From contig OY282455.1 in assembly GCA_958296195.1 (NCBI GenBank), forward strand, positions 930,001 to 994,000: 64,000 nucleotides of DNA. The letters are read 5' to 3'. This document shows, piece by piece, positions 36,201-46,850 of the stretch. A program made the position numbers and the translations under genes. Numbering within the stretch: position 1 is the first letter of the stretch; every line of letters starts with the position of its first letter. Below the pieces are notes generated by a model. The model saw only the letters and a program-made list of their open reading frames with translations. It was not told the DNA's origin and ran no database searches. The stretch is from an uncultured Pseudomonadales bacterium (GTDB lineage Bacteria; Pseudomonadota; Gammaproteobacteria; Pseudomonadales; Azotimanducaceae).

Positions 36201-36366
36201 ATGGTCCGGGCCGACCGGCATGGAGCGCTTGGACTCAGGCGCCGCAGATCGCTACTGGCGCCTGGTTCGCCACTACGGATGGTGGGGACTGGCTTGGCTT
36301 GAAGCGCTTTTGCGACTGGCGGACTGGCGACGAAGCGAGTGGGAGGAGGCGCATGATGCCGGGTAG
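33262..36366 (+). CDS. cas3: Type I-G CRISPR helicase-nuclease Cas3 (C-terminal HD)
   Basis: 1034 aa. SF2 helicase followed by a C-terminal HD nuclease, the domain order typical of type I-G (formerly I-U) Cas3; other subtypes carry HD first. Motifs: LPTAAGKT near residues 62-69, LLDEAHC near 215, VVMSATPP, VNRVATARRVL, a motif V/VI block TQTLEVGADLDFDGLV and RQRFGRLNRLG. The HD part begins around 830 (LLLEHLPGVEDFA), has LLHDIGKADPRF near 863 and SHHGYCRPFAP near 948. It should be recruited by the target-bound Cascade and degrade DNA. All visible catalytic motifs are intact. The ATG overlaps a small upstream ORF, and the 3' end overlaps csb3 by 14 bases. Confidence 0.93.
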   Translation: MRLLDESQGTAVGCARGFAEFFTALWGNEPFAWQKDLASRVLQQEGLDDGEVKAPWPEAIALPTAAGKTACMDIAVFALAAQSARLNAGEAMTAPRRIFFVVDRRVIVDEAHNRAQCLRDKLREARGGIVKEVADNLRLIGHGENWHPYDVPLSVHVLRGGMYRSESWVRNPLQPTVVASTVDQLGSRLLFRAYGRGHRTWPIYAGLAANDSLILLDEAHCAQPFLQTLQAVRRFRKWAHEPLGSCFHPVVMSATPPLGLDDVFKDVSKEGLNPAHPLGKRQLAKKPAKLVCIGEPIIKAKTKVQTKDLAGQINEKLAKEMIQELARSARDLLGNDRRAIVLFVNRVATARRVLEQLREGEEDIHTVLLTGRMRDVDKDAAVDRLKGLDLHSSKSSDRHLEKPVIVVATQTLEVGADLDFDGLVTECASLDALRQRFGRLNRLGRCIDARATILVRADQAKPKKGDVDAVYGEALAKTWKWLNERKNRNDEIDFGIAGLDKHLPQGDMLSKLNAPAPDAPVMLPAHVDCWAQTEPIPQPSPDIALFLHGPQEGAPDVRVCWRAALDLTGEDGQDQAIESLRLCPPSSGETLPVPVGLFRRWLAGKEEEDDSPDLEGVGTADQAVQDCRNAAYSVIRWRGAETDRQDVVWDPKQIRPGELMVIPTRHPGRFDRLGDLPPEASECRDALDVGDLAHRIARAKPILRLHPALVVAWPDEIAVKSKAHDLLGDVGHRFESDPDEIAHEVRDLLLDLSSVQELDSSRWNWLPQAAAELKSEFSIARLRRECRLVGTGLILVGRRRLPELAGKADNFSDEDDASASGISHRKGRPVLLLEHLPGVEDFARRHAIGCGLPEDQVEAIARAGLLHDIGKADPRFQSLLRNGASPGDQLFAKSAQMPKTRAASRRAYEASGYPKEGRHELLSVRLAESCPSLLPSDPILRDLVLHLVGSHHGYCRPFAPVVTDDENESVKLDLRGCQMQWSGPTGMERLDSGAADRYWRLVRHYGWWGLAWLEALLRLADWRRSEWEEAHDAG

Positions 36367-37279
36367 AGATGGCGAAGCCTTGTTGTTGAGCGGGCTTGAT
36401 GGGAGCAATCCGCTGGGGTTCCTAGCGGCCATAGGTACTTTATGCGCCAGTGTTCAAGCCGATTCATCGAATAATTGGCGACTAAGCTGGCAAGTTCACG
36501 AAGGTATGTGGGTGCCCGTACTGGCGGGCAATGAGCCTTGGTCGGAGGAATGTCTGGCTAAACGACTCGCCAAGTCACTTTGCCGAGATTTAACTCCAGA
36601 GTTCGACTTCGCAGAGAATCTGAACGTCGAGCCCTGCCGATTCCGTGTTTTGGCCAACGAAGCCCAATGTCAGGCTACGCCCCAAGATCGACGGTTTGCG
36701 GACTTCATGGCTGCCTATGGATGCGATAGCTTAAAGACCAAAGACAAAAAGAGCATCCAAGATACCGCGCTGAGAACCATGAGTGGTCAAGGCCATCAGC
36801 ACTTCCTCGGAACCATGCAAAAGCTGACCAAAGAAACGGAAGAGAAACACCTACGCCAAGCCTTGTTCGAGTCATGGGAGTACTCTGACGAAAAGCTCGG
36901 GATGCGTTGGGATCCCCACGAAGACCGGAGATACGCCTTGCGTTGGGAAAAACCCTCCGGCTCTCCTACTAGGACCATGCGCGGCGCCAATCGTCTAGCT
37001 ATTGAGGCGCTGCCATTGCTTCCGTCGGTTCCCATCCAAAGCAGTCTTCGCACCACTGGGTTTCACATGGATGGCAAAAGGGCTCTGTATTTTACTTGGC
37101 CCATTTGGGAAGATGATTTGCGGGAGGATATTGTCCGGTCACTGCTTGCCTTGTCTGAGTTGCAAAAGCCAACCCCGAACCGCAGTCATCTGCGTGATAT
37201 GGGGATCGTCGAGGTTTATGGAAGTCAGCGCATCTCTGTCGATCGGTATCGAAATTTCCTCCACGCTTCGCCTGCTTGA
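36353..37279 (+). CDS. csb3: Type I-G Cascade subunit Csb3 (Cas8-like)
   Basis: 308 aa from ATG 36353, chosen because GGGAGGAGG precedes it by a few bases. The N-terminal LLLSGLDGSNPLGFLAAIGT is the hallmark segment of the Csx17/Csb3 group, proposed large-subunit (Cas8) equivalents of type I-G. The small size fits Csb3 and not the longer Csx17. The rest is poorly conserved, with RTMSGQGHQHFLGTM in the middle and a C-terminal GIVEVYGSQRISVDRYRNF. It overlaps cas3 by 14 bases and is followed by csb1 after 23 bases, so it is in the same operon. The assignment rests mainly on the N-terminal motif and context. Confidence 0.8.
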   Translation: MMPGRDGEALLLSGLDGSNPLGFLAAIGTLCASVQADSSNNWRLSWQVHEGMWVPVLAGNEPWSEECLAKRLAKSLCRDLTPEFDFAENLNVEPCRFRVLANEAQCQATPQDRRFADFMAAYGCDSLKTKDKKSIQDTALRTMSGQGHQHFLGTMQKLTKETEEKHLRQALFESWEYSDEKLGMRWDPHEDRRYALRWEKPSGSPTRTMRGANRLAIEALPLLPSVPIQSSLRTTGFHMDGKRALYFTWPIWEDDLREDIVRSLLALSELQKPTPNRSHLRDMGIVEVYGSQRISVDRYRNFLHASPA

Positions 37280-37302
37280 ATTACTTGAACACAGGAGACA
37301 AA

Positions 37303-38651
<1,349 letters not shown>

Positions 38652-38652
<1 letters not shown>

Positions 38653-40958
38653 TGTTCGCCTTGGGGCTTCGCTATCTGAACGGCTGGTCAATGGCGGCAG
38701 CCGATGGAGCGAGGAAGGAGCAGGCCGAGTGGCCGCCCCATCCCGACCGGGTGTTCATGGCTTTGGCTGCCGCATGGTTCGAGACCGATGAGGACGAGCA
38801 CGAGGGTGAGGCGCTTCGTTGGTTGGAAACCTTGCCGCCGCCGGCCATATTCGCTTCCGATTCTTGCAATCGAACTGTCGCAACTAGCTATGTTCCCGTA
38901 AATGACAATGCGAGCCCTCTATCAAAAAAACAGAAGCCGCCAAAAAAACAGAAGCCGCTGCAAGAGGGGTATCTGCCAATTGGCCGTGGCCGCCAGCCGC
39001 GCAGCTTTCCGGTTGCAATACCCCGTAGCCCAAATATGTACTTGATTTGGCCGGAATGTGAACTAGGGGGTCATCGCGTTCCGTTGGAGCGTCTAGCGGC
39101 AAAGGTTACCCATGTGGGCCACTCGGCCTCTTTCGTGCAAGCCTGGGTAGATGAAGGTGACGATCTCAAGGCGAATTGGGAACCTACCCAAGGTGTCGCC
39201 GCCCTCCGTCTGCGTGTTCCCTCCCTAGGCCGTCTTGAGCGATTAGCGCAACCTTTTCGCACGGCATGGGCCGAATACACAGCAATGACGCCGCCACCGC
39301 GTATGCCTTGGCGCCAGTTTCCAGACGCCGTGTTGCTTGCCAATGAGACTGAAACCAAACAACATGTAGATTTCACAGCGGCCAAAAACGGCGATTTGGT
39401 GGCTGCTGCAAACTTGGTCTATGCCTTGACGAATGATATGGGCATTTCGGCGGTACGCAGGTTGGTGGACGGCAGTGACGCTGAGGCTGGGGTCCCCGCG
39501 CTGGTCAGTGTGCATGCCCACGAGGGCGGAAGCGTCAATGCCATACCGGCCGCCTTGGCGGAATTGCTAAGCGAGCGACTGGGCATTGAATACAACGACA
39601 CAGTCGTTCAAACGAATTTGGTATGCCACACCGGTGCTGACGGCTATGGACGTCTTGCTCGCCAAGCCCGCTTTGAAGGCGCAGTTGAAAGGGGACGCAC
39701 ATACCTGATGGTGGACGACTTCATCGGTCAAGGCGGCACCTTGGCGAACCTACGCGGTTGGATCGAAACACAGGGCGGAAGGGTTGGCGGAGCAGTCGCA
39801 TTGACTGGCAAGCCCTATTCCGCGATATTGACCCCCTCCAAGGAGCAACTCCATGAACTCAGGCAAAAGCACGGGAAAGACTTCGAAAAGTGGTGGCGAG
39901 AGCATTTCGGTCACGCCTTCGACTGCCTTACTCAATCGGAAGCTCGGTACCTCACCCGTTCCCCGGATGTTGACACCATCCGAGATCGACTTGCTGAGGC
40001 GGAGCGCACGGGAGATAGCAGAAGGTGTCCGCAAGGAGCTAGCGAACAAAGAGCTAGCGAACAAAGGAAGCGCATCAAGAAACTGAGAGATTGGAAGCCG
40101 GCGACACCTAGGCGGCCAGTCCCCAACCGATGGCAGGGTTACGTTCGAGTGGATGCGGAAGTCTCGCAAAACACCACTTCCAATCTGGCTTTGAGCTCCC
40201 TATTTGATTCCCGCATGGTCGTCCTCGGCATTCAAGGCAAGCGCGTGTCTTTGCCGGCCACGCTCAAGCTCACCGCGGCCCTGCGCGGTCTGTTGATGCG
40301 CGAATGTCCGCAGCAACCGCCGCCGGAGTGGTTCAGCGGCCACCGTCAGGACGGGCAGCCGACTTTGCAACCCCATCTGGCGCTGGCGCCGCTGCCCTTT
40401 GTCGGTGCCGAGCATGCGGATGGGCGGATCATGGGCTTGGCTTTGGTGTTGCCCAAAAGGTTGGACAAGGCGGAGATCGGAAGCTGCCTCGACCCCATCC
40501 TCCACGACCTAGAGACTGGACGTCCAAGTTCGCACCGATTGTTCAGCGGGGAAGGGATCGAGTGCCAAGTCGAGCTTGATGCCCACGAACGTCCCCCAAG
40601 AAATCTTGCCCCCGATACTTGGACGAGGGCGTCCCGCATTTGGGCCAGCGTGACGCCGGTGGTTATGAACCGGCACTTTGACGGGAAGGACAGATGGCAG
40701 CGGGCCGCGGAGAGCGTGGAGGATGCCTGCCAGCATATCGGCCTCCCCCGTCCGAACGAGGTCCTGCTGCATCCGGTCTCCTTGGTCGAAGGCGCACCCC
40801 ATGCCAGGGACTTTCCGCAACTGACTCGAAAACGCGATGGCGGCCGGCAGAGTCATAGCCATGCGGTGCTCATCTTTGACGAGCCAGTGCGCGGCCCGAT
40901 GCTGTTGGGTGCCGGGCGTTTCCGCGGCTATGGATTGTGCCGGCCGACCGGGCATTGA
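38652..40958 (+). CDS. csb2: Type I-G Csb2 (Cas5-Cas6) with an inserted phosphoribosyltransferase-like domain
   Basis: 768 aa, clearly longer than usual Csb2 (about 450-550). Residues 1-203 are the Cas5-like part (FALGLRYLNGW, WPPHPDRVFMALAAAW). Residues 486-768 continue Csb2 with PVPNRWQGYVRV, LTAALRGLLMREC, PHLALAPLPFVGAEHADGR, VTPVVMNRH, PHARDFP and the Cas6-like Gly-rich end LLGAGRFRGYGLCRP. Between them, about residues 204-485 form a complete PRTase-like domain: an entry resembling the N-terminus of free-standing enzymes (MPWRQFPDAVLLANETE at 218), VSVHAHEGG near 285, VVQTN and HTGADG near 320-330, and the PRPP-loop signature YLMVDDFIGQGGT (351-363). The frame is intact. Short tandem repeats at 38924-38958 and 40037-40066 flank parts of it. 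The csb1 stop and this start overlap. Confidence 0.88.
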
Positions 40959-40966
40959 GGCTGCGT

Positions 40967-42187
40967 ATGCGGAAAGCTCAGCAAACCGGCATCTTGGCGG
41001 CGTCTCTAGTGTTGGCCGGATGCGTGGACACGTCCAGCCGAGACCCTGCGGCGCTGGCGCGGCAAATGCTCATCGTCGATACCCACATCGATGTTCCCTA
41101 TCGGCTGCACAAGGAGTGGCAGGACGTCTCCCGAGCCACGCCCAGTGGGGACTTCGACCATCCACGCGCCGCGGCCGGCGGCTTGGACGCGGCCTTCATG
41201 TCCATCTACATCCCGGCGCGGGTGGACGCCGGTGGCGGGGCCGAGGCGCTGGCGGATGAGTTGATCGACTTGGTCGAGGGCATCGTGCGGGAGGCGCCGG
41301 ACAAGTTTGCCTTGGCCACTTGCGCCGATGACCTCGAGCGCATCAAGGCGTCCGGGCGCATCGCCCTGCCGCTGGGCATGGAGAATGGTGCGCCGGTGGC
41401 CGGCGGCTTCGACAAGCTGCGGCGCTTCCACGAGCGGGGGGTGCGCTACATCACGCTCACCCACTCCAAGGCGAACGCCATTGCCGACTCCTCCTACGAC
41501 CGCTTCAAGCGCTGGCAGGGCCTCTCCCCCTACGGCAAGGACTTGGTGGCGGAAATGAACCGGCTGGGAGTGATGGTCGATGTCTCCCACCTGTCCGACC
41601 AAGCCTTTTGGCAGGTGCTGGAGCTCAGCCAAACCCCGGTGATCGCCTCCCATTCCTCCCTGCGCCACTTCACGCCGGGCTTTGAACGCAACCTCAGCGA
41701 TGCGATGGCCGCTGCCCTCGGCGAGCGCGGCGGCGTGGTGCAGATCAGCTTCGGCAGCGTCTTTCTCACCTCCGCAGCGGTGGCCTACCGCACCGAGCAA
41801 AACAAGGCCCTGCTGGCCTTCGCGTTCCGCAACCACTTGGGCGAGGACGACCCGCAGCTCAAAACCTTTGCGGACCGCTACCGCAGCGACCATCCCTACC
41901 CCTACGCCACCTTGGACGACGTGCTGGACCACTTCGACCGAGCGGTGGCCTTGGCCGGCGTGGACGCGGTGGGCATCGGCTCCGACTTCGACGGCGTGGG
42001 CGACAGCCTGCCGGAGGGCCTAAAGGACGTGGCCGACTACCCCAACCTAATCCGCGGCCTGCTGGGGCGCGGCTACAGCCAGGAGGACATCGGCAAATTG
42101 CTCTCCGGCAACCTGCTCCGCGTCTGGCGGCAAGTGGAGGCTTTCGCAGCCAAGGCCGGCAACCCGCCCCGGTGCAGCACGAGCTGA
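40967..42187 (+). CDS. Membrane dipeptidase (peptidase M19) lipoprotein
   Basis: 406 aa from ATG 40967; GAGG lies just upstream, and this start gives a proper lipoprotein signal (LAASLVLAGC, lipobox LAGC). Zinc-dependent dipeptidase of the renal dipeptidase family: metal ligands in VDTHIDVP, the glutamate in GMENGAP, SHSS and the GSDFDGVGD motif are all visible. It probably cleaves dipeptides in the periplasm. It begins 8 bases after the csb2 stop, but its function suggests that it is backbone and not part of the CRISPR operon. Signal-bearing M19 enzymes are common in marine gammaproteobacteria. Confidence 0.9.
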   Translation: MRKAQQTGILAASLVLAGCVDTSSRDPAALARQMLIVDTHIDVPYRLHKEWQDVSRATPSGDFDHPRAAAGGLDAAFMSIYIPARVDAGGGAEALADELIDLVEGIVREAPDKFALATCADDLERIKASGRIALPLGMENGAPVAGGFDKLRRFHERGVRYITLTHSKANAIADSSYDRFKRWQGLSPYGKDLVAEMNRLGVMVDVSHLSDQAFWQVLELSQTPVIASHSSLRHFTPGFERNLSDAMAAALGERGGVVQISFGSVFLTSAAVAYRTEQNKALLAFAFRNHLGEDDPQLKTFADRYRSDHPYPYATLDDVLDHFDRAVALAGVDAVGIGSDFDGVGDSLPEGLKDVADYPNLIRGLLGRGYSQEDIGKLLSGNLLRVWRQVEAFAAKAGNPPRCSTS

Positions 42188-42211
42188 TGAACGCGGCAAA
42201 TGAAAATTGAA

Positions 42212-43408
42212 TCAAACCGCCACTAAGACGCCTTCTTCCAACAGCGCGGTGATTTCATTCTTGCCGTAGCCTAGCTCCTCCATCACCTCCCTGGTGTGGG
42301 CGCCGATTTCCGGAGCGCGCGACGGGGGGCGCTTGGCTTCCCCCTCCACGAAGATGGGCGAATTGATGGTGTGGCGGTAGTCCTTGCCTGGGTCTCCCGT
42401 GGGAACGATCATGTCGTTGGCCTTAAGCTGTTCGTCGTTGACCACATCCCCCATGGGCGCCACAACGCCGCAGGTGACCTGGTGGGTGTCCAGCCGGGCC
42501 ATCAAGTCCTTTTCGGTCAGCTTGGCCGTCTCCGCGCCGATCAGGGCGATCAACTCGACTCGGTTGCGCATCATGATGTCCCTGCTGGAGAAGCGCTCAT
42601 CCTCCAACCACTCCGGGTGGCCTAGGGCTGCCGCCAACTGCGGCCATTCCCGCTCCGTATTGATGATGGCCAGCACCACGAAGCGTCCGTCGCTGGTGGG
42701 ATAGGCGCTGGTCATGGGGCTGCGCCACCCCTTGGCCTGCTGGTGTGCGCCCAAGTCCAAGCCAGCGATGACGCCCTGCAAGGCCATGCCGTTGGCCCAG
42801 ACGCCGTTGGCCGCCAAGGAGGTGGACACCTGGCAGCCCTGACCAGTGCGCTCCCGCCGGAACAGGCCGGTCATGACGGCGCCGAACATGCTCATGGCGG
42901 TGGCTTGGTCACCCATGCCGGGCGCCGCCCGCAGGGGCGTCTGCCCCGGGTCGCGGATGAAGTCCATCAGGCCGGAGCGGGCCCACCAAGCGGTCACGTC
43001 GAAGCCCTTGCGCTCCACTTCCGGTCCTTGCGTCCCATAGCCGGTCAACAGGGCGAAGACGAGGCGGGGATTGAGTTGCCGCAATTCCTCGTAGGTCATG
43101 CGGAAACGCTGCAGTTGCCCAGCCAGAAAATTGGTGAGAATGACGTCGGCGCCCTGCACCAGCCGATGCAGCACCGCCTGGCCTCGGGGCCGAGTGAGGT
43201 CCAAGCCGATGCTGCGCTTGTTGCGGGAGGTTAGCTGCCAGTGGTACGGCACCGGGTATTTGCCCACCAGCTTGCGGTAGCCGTCGCCGTCCGGCGGCTC
43301 CACCTTGATGACGTCGGCGCCGAAGTCCGCCAGCACCGTGGCCGCGCCTGGGCCGGCAAGGTAGGTGGCGGCGTCAATGACGCGCAAGCCATCAAGCAGG
43401 TAGGGCAT
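42212..43408 (-). CDS. CaiB/BaiF-type CoA transferase (class III)
   Basis: 398 aa. Transfers CoA between carboxylic acids. Family features: LLDGLRVIDAATYLAGPGA near the start, the SIGLDLTRPRG segment, ILTNFLAGQLQRF, and GYGTQGPEVERKGFDVTAWW, containing the candidate catalytic Asp. The C-terminal GEAKRPPSRAPEIGAHTREV is also typical. The substrate is not evident. Its start overlaps by one base the stop of the lipoprotein gene upstream on the same strand, so they may form a two-gene unit. Confidence 0.9.
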   Translation of the reverse strand: MPYLLDGLRVIDAATYLAGPGAATVLADFGADVIKVEPPDGDGYRKLVGKYPVPYHWQLTSRNKRSIGLDLTRPRGQAVLHRLVQGADVILTNFLAGQLQRFRMTYEELRQLNPRLVFALLTGYGTQGPEVERKGFDVTAWWARSGLMDFIRDPGQTPLRAAPGMGDQATAMSMFGAVMTGLFRRERTGQGCQVSTSLAANGVWANGMALQGVIAGLDLGAHQQAKGWRSPMTSAYPTSDGRFVVLAIINTEREWPQLAAALGHPEWLEDERFSSRDIMMRNRVELIALIGAETAKLTEKDLMARLDTHQVTCGVVAPMGDVVNDEQLKANDMIVPTGDPGKDYRHTINSPIFVEGEAKRPPSRAPEIGAHTREVMEELGYGKNEITALLEEGVLVAV

Positions 43409-43842
43409 CAGGGCCGGTCGAGCCGGATGATCGTGCCGTCCGCCACCCAGCCGTCCTGGGGGTCCACGTCGTATTTTTCGGCGTAGGCGCGCACCACTTG
43501 GGTGCGGGTCTCCACCTCATCCACCAGCGCCGCCTGCAGCCGGTACAGGCCGCCGCCGAGGCGCACCCGCACGTTGGGGTTCTGTTCAATAAACTCCGTC
43601 CAAGCGGTGCCTTCGGAACCCGTGGCCACATAGAGGTTCGGACCTATGCCGACGCTCCAGATGTTGATGGAGTATGGATCTTGGGGGCGGGTCTCCAGCT
43701 GGATGGTGTCCGGCACTTCGGCCCAAGCGTCGGGTGGGTCCAGCACCTCGCCGGCAAGTTCGCCGCCGGGAATGGTGACAAAGGGTTCACTGCATCCGGC
43801 TGCGACCAGCAAGCAGGCAACGCCAAGGTGAAATCGGCCCAT
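43408..43842 (-). CDS. Putative lipoprotein with split-barrel-like domain, 144 aa
   Basis: From ATG 43842 the protein has a lipoprotein signal (CLLVAAGCSE). The mature part contains INIWSVGIGPNLYVATGSEG and NPNVRVRLGGGLYRLQAALV, a pattern like nitroreductase/pyridoxamine oxidase-type split barrels of the DUF2255/DUF385 group, which bind flavin or F420. The match is by eye and modest. The frame is open further upstream, but without protein-like sequence. Located directly upstream of the CoA transferase gene. Confidence 0.6.
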   Translation of the reverse strand: MGRFHLGVACLLVAAGCSEPFVTIPGGELAGEVLDPPDAWAEVPDTIQLETRPQDPYSINIWSVGIGPNLYVATGSEGTAWTEFIEQNPNVRVRLGGGLYRLQAALVDEVETRTQVVRAYAEKYDVDPQDGWVADGTIIRLDRP

Positions 43843-44118
43843 AACAAAGCCTCGCCAGAATTTTCGCCATCCTACGACAAGGCAAGGCAATTGCATAATG
43901 GCGCAGATTTTTGCCCCCTCCACCCCTATCCGGTGCTTCACTGACAGCGAGGCAAGCGGGAATTGCTCCATGAGCGGATCGTTCAGGCCATTGCGGCGGA
44001 CAAAGGGGTCCATGCCCAAGGCGCTGTGCAGCACAGCAGCTTCGGAGCGAAGAAATGGTGCAACACGCCAACCCATTTGTTGCTAACATGCAAGGGAGGC
44101 ATGTTGACGGAGGACACC

Positions 44119-44727
44119 GTGCTCACTCTGCATTTCGCGCCCAATAGCCGCGCCGGCCGCATCGTCTGGCTCCTTGAAGAACTTGGCCTAGAGTACAATC
44201 TAAACCGCATGGACTTCAGCCCCAAGGACTTGAAGTCCGACGAGCATCGGGCCCGCCACCCCTTGGGCCGGGTGCCGGTGCTTGATGACGGCGACGTGCG
44301 CCTGTGGGAGTCCGGCGCCATCGTTGAGTACATCATTGCCCGCCACACCGACGGCGCCTTGAGGCCGTCGCCGGAATCGCCCCTTTTTCCCGCCTACTTG
44401 CAGTGGTTTCATTACTGCGAAGGGATGGTCATGCCGCCCATCAACACCATCGTCGTGCAAACCCTCCTGTTGCCTCCAGAACGCCGCAACGCCGAAGTGC
44501 TGGGCCAGGCGCAGCGGCTGCTGAGCCGGGCGCTAGCCCCGGTCAACGACCATCTTGAGGGCAAGGAATACCTGCTCGGGGGCTTCTCCGGGGCGGACGT
44601 GATGCTTGGCCACGCCTGCTTCATGAGCAACCGCTTAGGCTGCGTCGCCGATGACAAGGGCCATTTGAGGAAGTACATTGACCACATCGTCGCCCGACCG
44701 GCATTCCAGAAGGCAATGAACGTCTGA
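44119..44727 (+). CDS. Glutathione S-transferase family protein
   Basis: 202 aa from GTG 44119, which has GGAGG at good spacing; an ATG six codons earlier (44101) is the alternative. The N-terminal thioredoxin-like domain contains LHFAPNSRAGRIVWLLEELG, HPLGRVPVLDDG (cis-Pro) and LWESGAIVEYI (Glu-Ser binding glutathione). The C-terminal helical domain has FSGADVMLGH. Probably a detoxification enzyme or isomerase; substrate unknown. It is a single gene. Confidence 0.9.
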   Translation: MLTLHFAPNSRAGRIVWLLEELGLEYNLNRMDFSPKDLKSDEHRARHPLGRVPVLDDGDVRLWESGAIVEYIIARHTDGALRPSPESPLFPAYLQWFHYCEGMVMPPINTIVVQTLLLPPERRNAEVLGQAQRLLSRALAPVNDHLEGKEYLLGGFSGADVMLGHACFMSNRLGCVADDKGHLRKYIDHIVARPAFQKAMNV

Positions 44728-44794
44728 AGGGGCGTTGCGCCAAAAAACCGGCGCCGGCTGGGCAGCTTCCCGCAACGAGGCCACAGTGTCGCAA

Positions 44795-46087
44795 ATGCAT
44801 GGGCGAGTCAGCAAGAGGGACCTGATCCGCTACGGCTTGGCCGGGGGGCTGGCCATGCCTTGGTTCGCCGCGCCCCGCGCCCTGGCGCAAGGCCAAGGTA
44901 GCAGCCTTCCGTCCGGCGTCACCGACGCTGCATTTCAGTTAGGCATGTCCGCGGCCTTCTCCGGTCCGTCGCGGGGGCTTGGCATAGAGCTCTATCGGGG
45001 CGCTTCGGCCTACTTCACCGCAGTCAACAACGGCGGGGGCGTCGGCGGGCGACGCATCTCCCTGACCATCTATGACGACGGCTACCAGCCGGACCCGGCG
45101 GTCAAAAACACCCTGAAGCTGATGCTGGAGGACCGGGTGTTCCTGTTGTTCGGCTATGTGGGCACGCCGACAGTGACCCGGGTGCTGCCGGTGCTCAAGA
45201 AGTTTCAGGACCAGAACACCTACCTGTTCTTCCCCTTCACCGGCGCCCAGCCCCAGCGGCAGCCTCCCTACGGGGACTTCGCCTTCAACCTGCGCGCCTC
45301 CTACGCTCAGGAGACCAAGGGCTTGGTCGATAACTTCCTGCGCGTCGGCCGCCGGCGCATTGCCGTGTTCTATCAAGCGGACGCCTATGGCCGCAGCGGT
45401 TGGGCCGGCGTCCGGAAAGCCTTGGACCAACATGGTGAACGCATCATCGGCGAAGCCACCTACCGCAGAGGGCAGAAATTCACTGGCACCTTGCGCGCCC
45501 AAGTGGAAATGCTCAAGACCTCAAAGCCGGACGCCGTCATCTGCGTGGGCGCCTACGCCGCCTGCGCCGCCTTCGTCCGGGACGCCGTGAACTTGGGGCT
45601 GCAGGTTCCCATCGCCAACCTCTCCTTCGTCGGCAGCGAAAACCTGCTTAAGCTGCTCACCGAGGAGCGCGAAGACAGCCGGCAATATACGGATCTGCTG
45701 GTCAATTCCCAAGTGGTGCCCAGCTATGAGGACGTTTCCATTCCTGCCGTCAAAGAGTACCGCGAACTCATGCAGCGCTACGATCCCGAACCGCCGGCAG
45801 GCTTGGTACGGGAGTCCTACACACCCTTTCCTTACAGTTTCGTCAGTCTCGAGGGCTTCCTCAACGCCAAGCTGCTGGTGGAAATACTGCACCGGCTTGG
45901 GGATCAACCCTCTCGGCAGCGCCTGGAGAGTGCGATCTTCAGCGTTCGGGACTTCGATCTCGGCATCGGCGAACAGGTTTCCTTCAGCCCGGAGCGCCGC
46001 CAAGGTCTGCAACGGGTTTACTACACGGTGGTGAATGAGGGTCGCTTCGTAACCTTGGACGATTGGGAAGCGAAGTTTCCCGCATAG
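44795..46087 (+). CDS. ABC-type branched-chain amino acid/amide substrate-binding protein
   Basis: 430 aa from ATG 44795. The N-terminus has basic residues and a hydrophobic core ending in ALAQ (SKRDLIRYGLAGGLAMPWF), so it is exported to the periplasm, possibly by Tat, though no twin Arg is seen. The receptor fold follows (peripla_BP_6): GMSAAFSGPSRGLGIELYRG, INDDGYQP-like IYDDGYQPDPAVKN, LFGYVGTPT, and the late PFPYSFVSLEGFLNAKLLVE. No ABC permease or ATPase genes are adjacent. Instead the next gene, 10 bases on, is a Cache-HAMP membrane protein, so this may be a sensory receptor rather than a transporter part. Confidence 0.85.
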   Translation: MHGRVSKRDLIRYGLAGGLAMPWFAAPRALAQGQGSSLPSGVTDAAFQLGMSAAFSGPSRGLGIELYRGASAYFTAVNNGGGVGGRRISLTIYDDGYQPDPAVKNTLKLMLEDRVFLLFGYVGTPTVTRVLPVLKKFQDQNTYLFFPFTGAQPQRQPPYGDFAFNLRASYAQETKGLVDNFLRVGRRRIAVFYQADAYGRSGWAGVRKALDQHGERIIGEATYRRGQKFTGTLRAQVEMLKTSKPDAVICVGAYAACAAFVRDAVNLGLQVPIANLSFVGSENLLKLLTEEREDSRQYTDLLVNSQVVPSYEDVSIPAVKEYRELMQRYDPEPPAGLVRESYTPFPYSFVSLEGFLNAKLLVEILHRLGDQPSRQRLESAIFSVRDFDLGIGEQVSFSPERRQGLQRVYYTVVNEGRFVTLDDWEAKFPA

Positions 46088-46097
46088 GAGGTTTCAC

Positions 46098-46850
46098 ATG
46101 GCCATTCCAAAGGTGCAAAAGCTGTTTCAAAAGACCCTGTTCGGGGTCTTTTCGCTGTTTGGCCTCATCGGCCTATCCACTTCCGTGCTCTGCGTTTACA
46201 CGGTTGACACCCATCTGTCAGCCGAGTACGAGAGCAACAGCAAGGACATCGCCAAGACCATCGCGGACTCCAGTGTGGACATTCTCTTAAACCGGGATCT
46301 CGCCACCTTGCAGTCCTTGATCGATCAGTTCGTCGAGATCCAGGGCATCAACTACATCTACATCACGGATGAAACCGGCGTCTTTCTGGCCCACACCTTC
46401 GTGCCCGGCATTCCCGAAGTGATCCGCGAAGGCGACCCCTCGAACACGGCCACGGTGCAGCGCAGCCTGCCGGGCATGGGGGATTTCGTGGAGGTTGGCA
46501 GCCCGATCCTGGCCGGTGTTGGCGGGGCGGTCCACGTGGGCATGGACACCGGCTTGGTGGCGTTGAAGATACAGCGGGCCATCGGCCAGCAAATCTACTT
46601 GATCTCCATCGTCTTCGTTGTCGGCGTCTTCGCAGCCGTCTGGTTCGTCAACTTGGCGGCGCGGCCCTTGGGGGAATTGCTGGCCTACGCGGTGGCGCTG
46701 GCCCGGGACGGAGAAAAAGCGCCGCCCAGCGAAAGCCTGCTGCGGCGCAACGACGAAGCCGGCCAGCTCGCCCGCCTGCTGCTGCACTGCGCCGGCTTCA
46801 CGGACGCCGACAATGAGCGCGGCTTGGCGGCGCCTGGCGAGGCGCAGTGA
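46098..46850 (+). CDS. Membrane protein with periplasmic Cache-like domain and HAMP-like segment
   Basis: 250 aa, preceded by AGGAGGT. TM1 lies near residues 14-35 (GVFSLFGLIGLSTSVLCVYT), and a periplasmic region of about 130 residues resembles a single Cache domain (YIYITDETGVFLAHTF). TM2 lies near 168-188, followed by a HAMP-like region (ARPLGELLAYAVALARDGEK). The protein ends soon after and has no kinase, cyclase or methyl-accepting output domain. It is 10 bases after a substrate-binding protein, and its stop overlaps the next gene's GTG. It may relay binding-protein state to an unlinked partner, or be a truncated sensor. Confidence 0.75.
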   Translation: MAIPKVQKLFQKTLFGVFSLFGLIGLSTSVLCVYTVDTHLSAEYESNSKDIAKTIADSSVDILLNRDLATLQSLIDQFVEIQGINYIYITDETGVFLAHTFVPGIPEVIREGDPSNTATVQRSLPGMGDFVEVGSPILAGVGGAVHVGMDTGLVALKIQRAIGQQIYLISIVFVVGVFAAVWFVNLAARPLGELLAYAVALARDGEKAPPSESLLRRNDEAGQLARLLLHCAGFTDADNERGLAAPGEAQ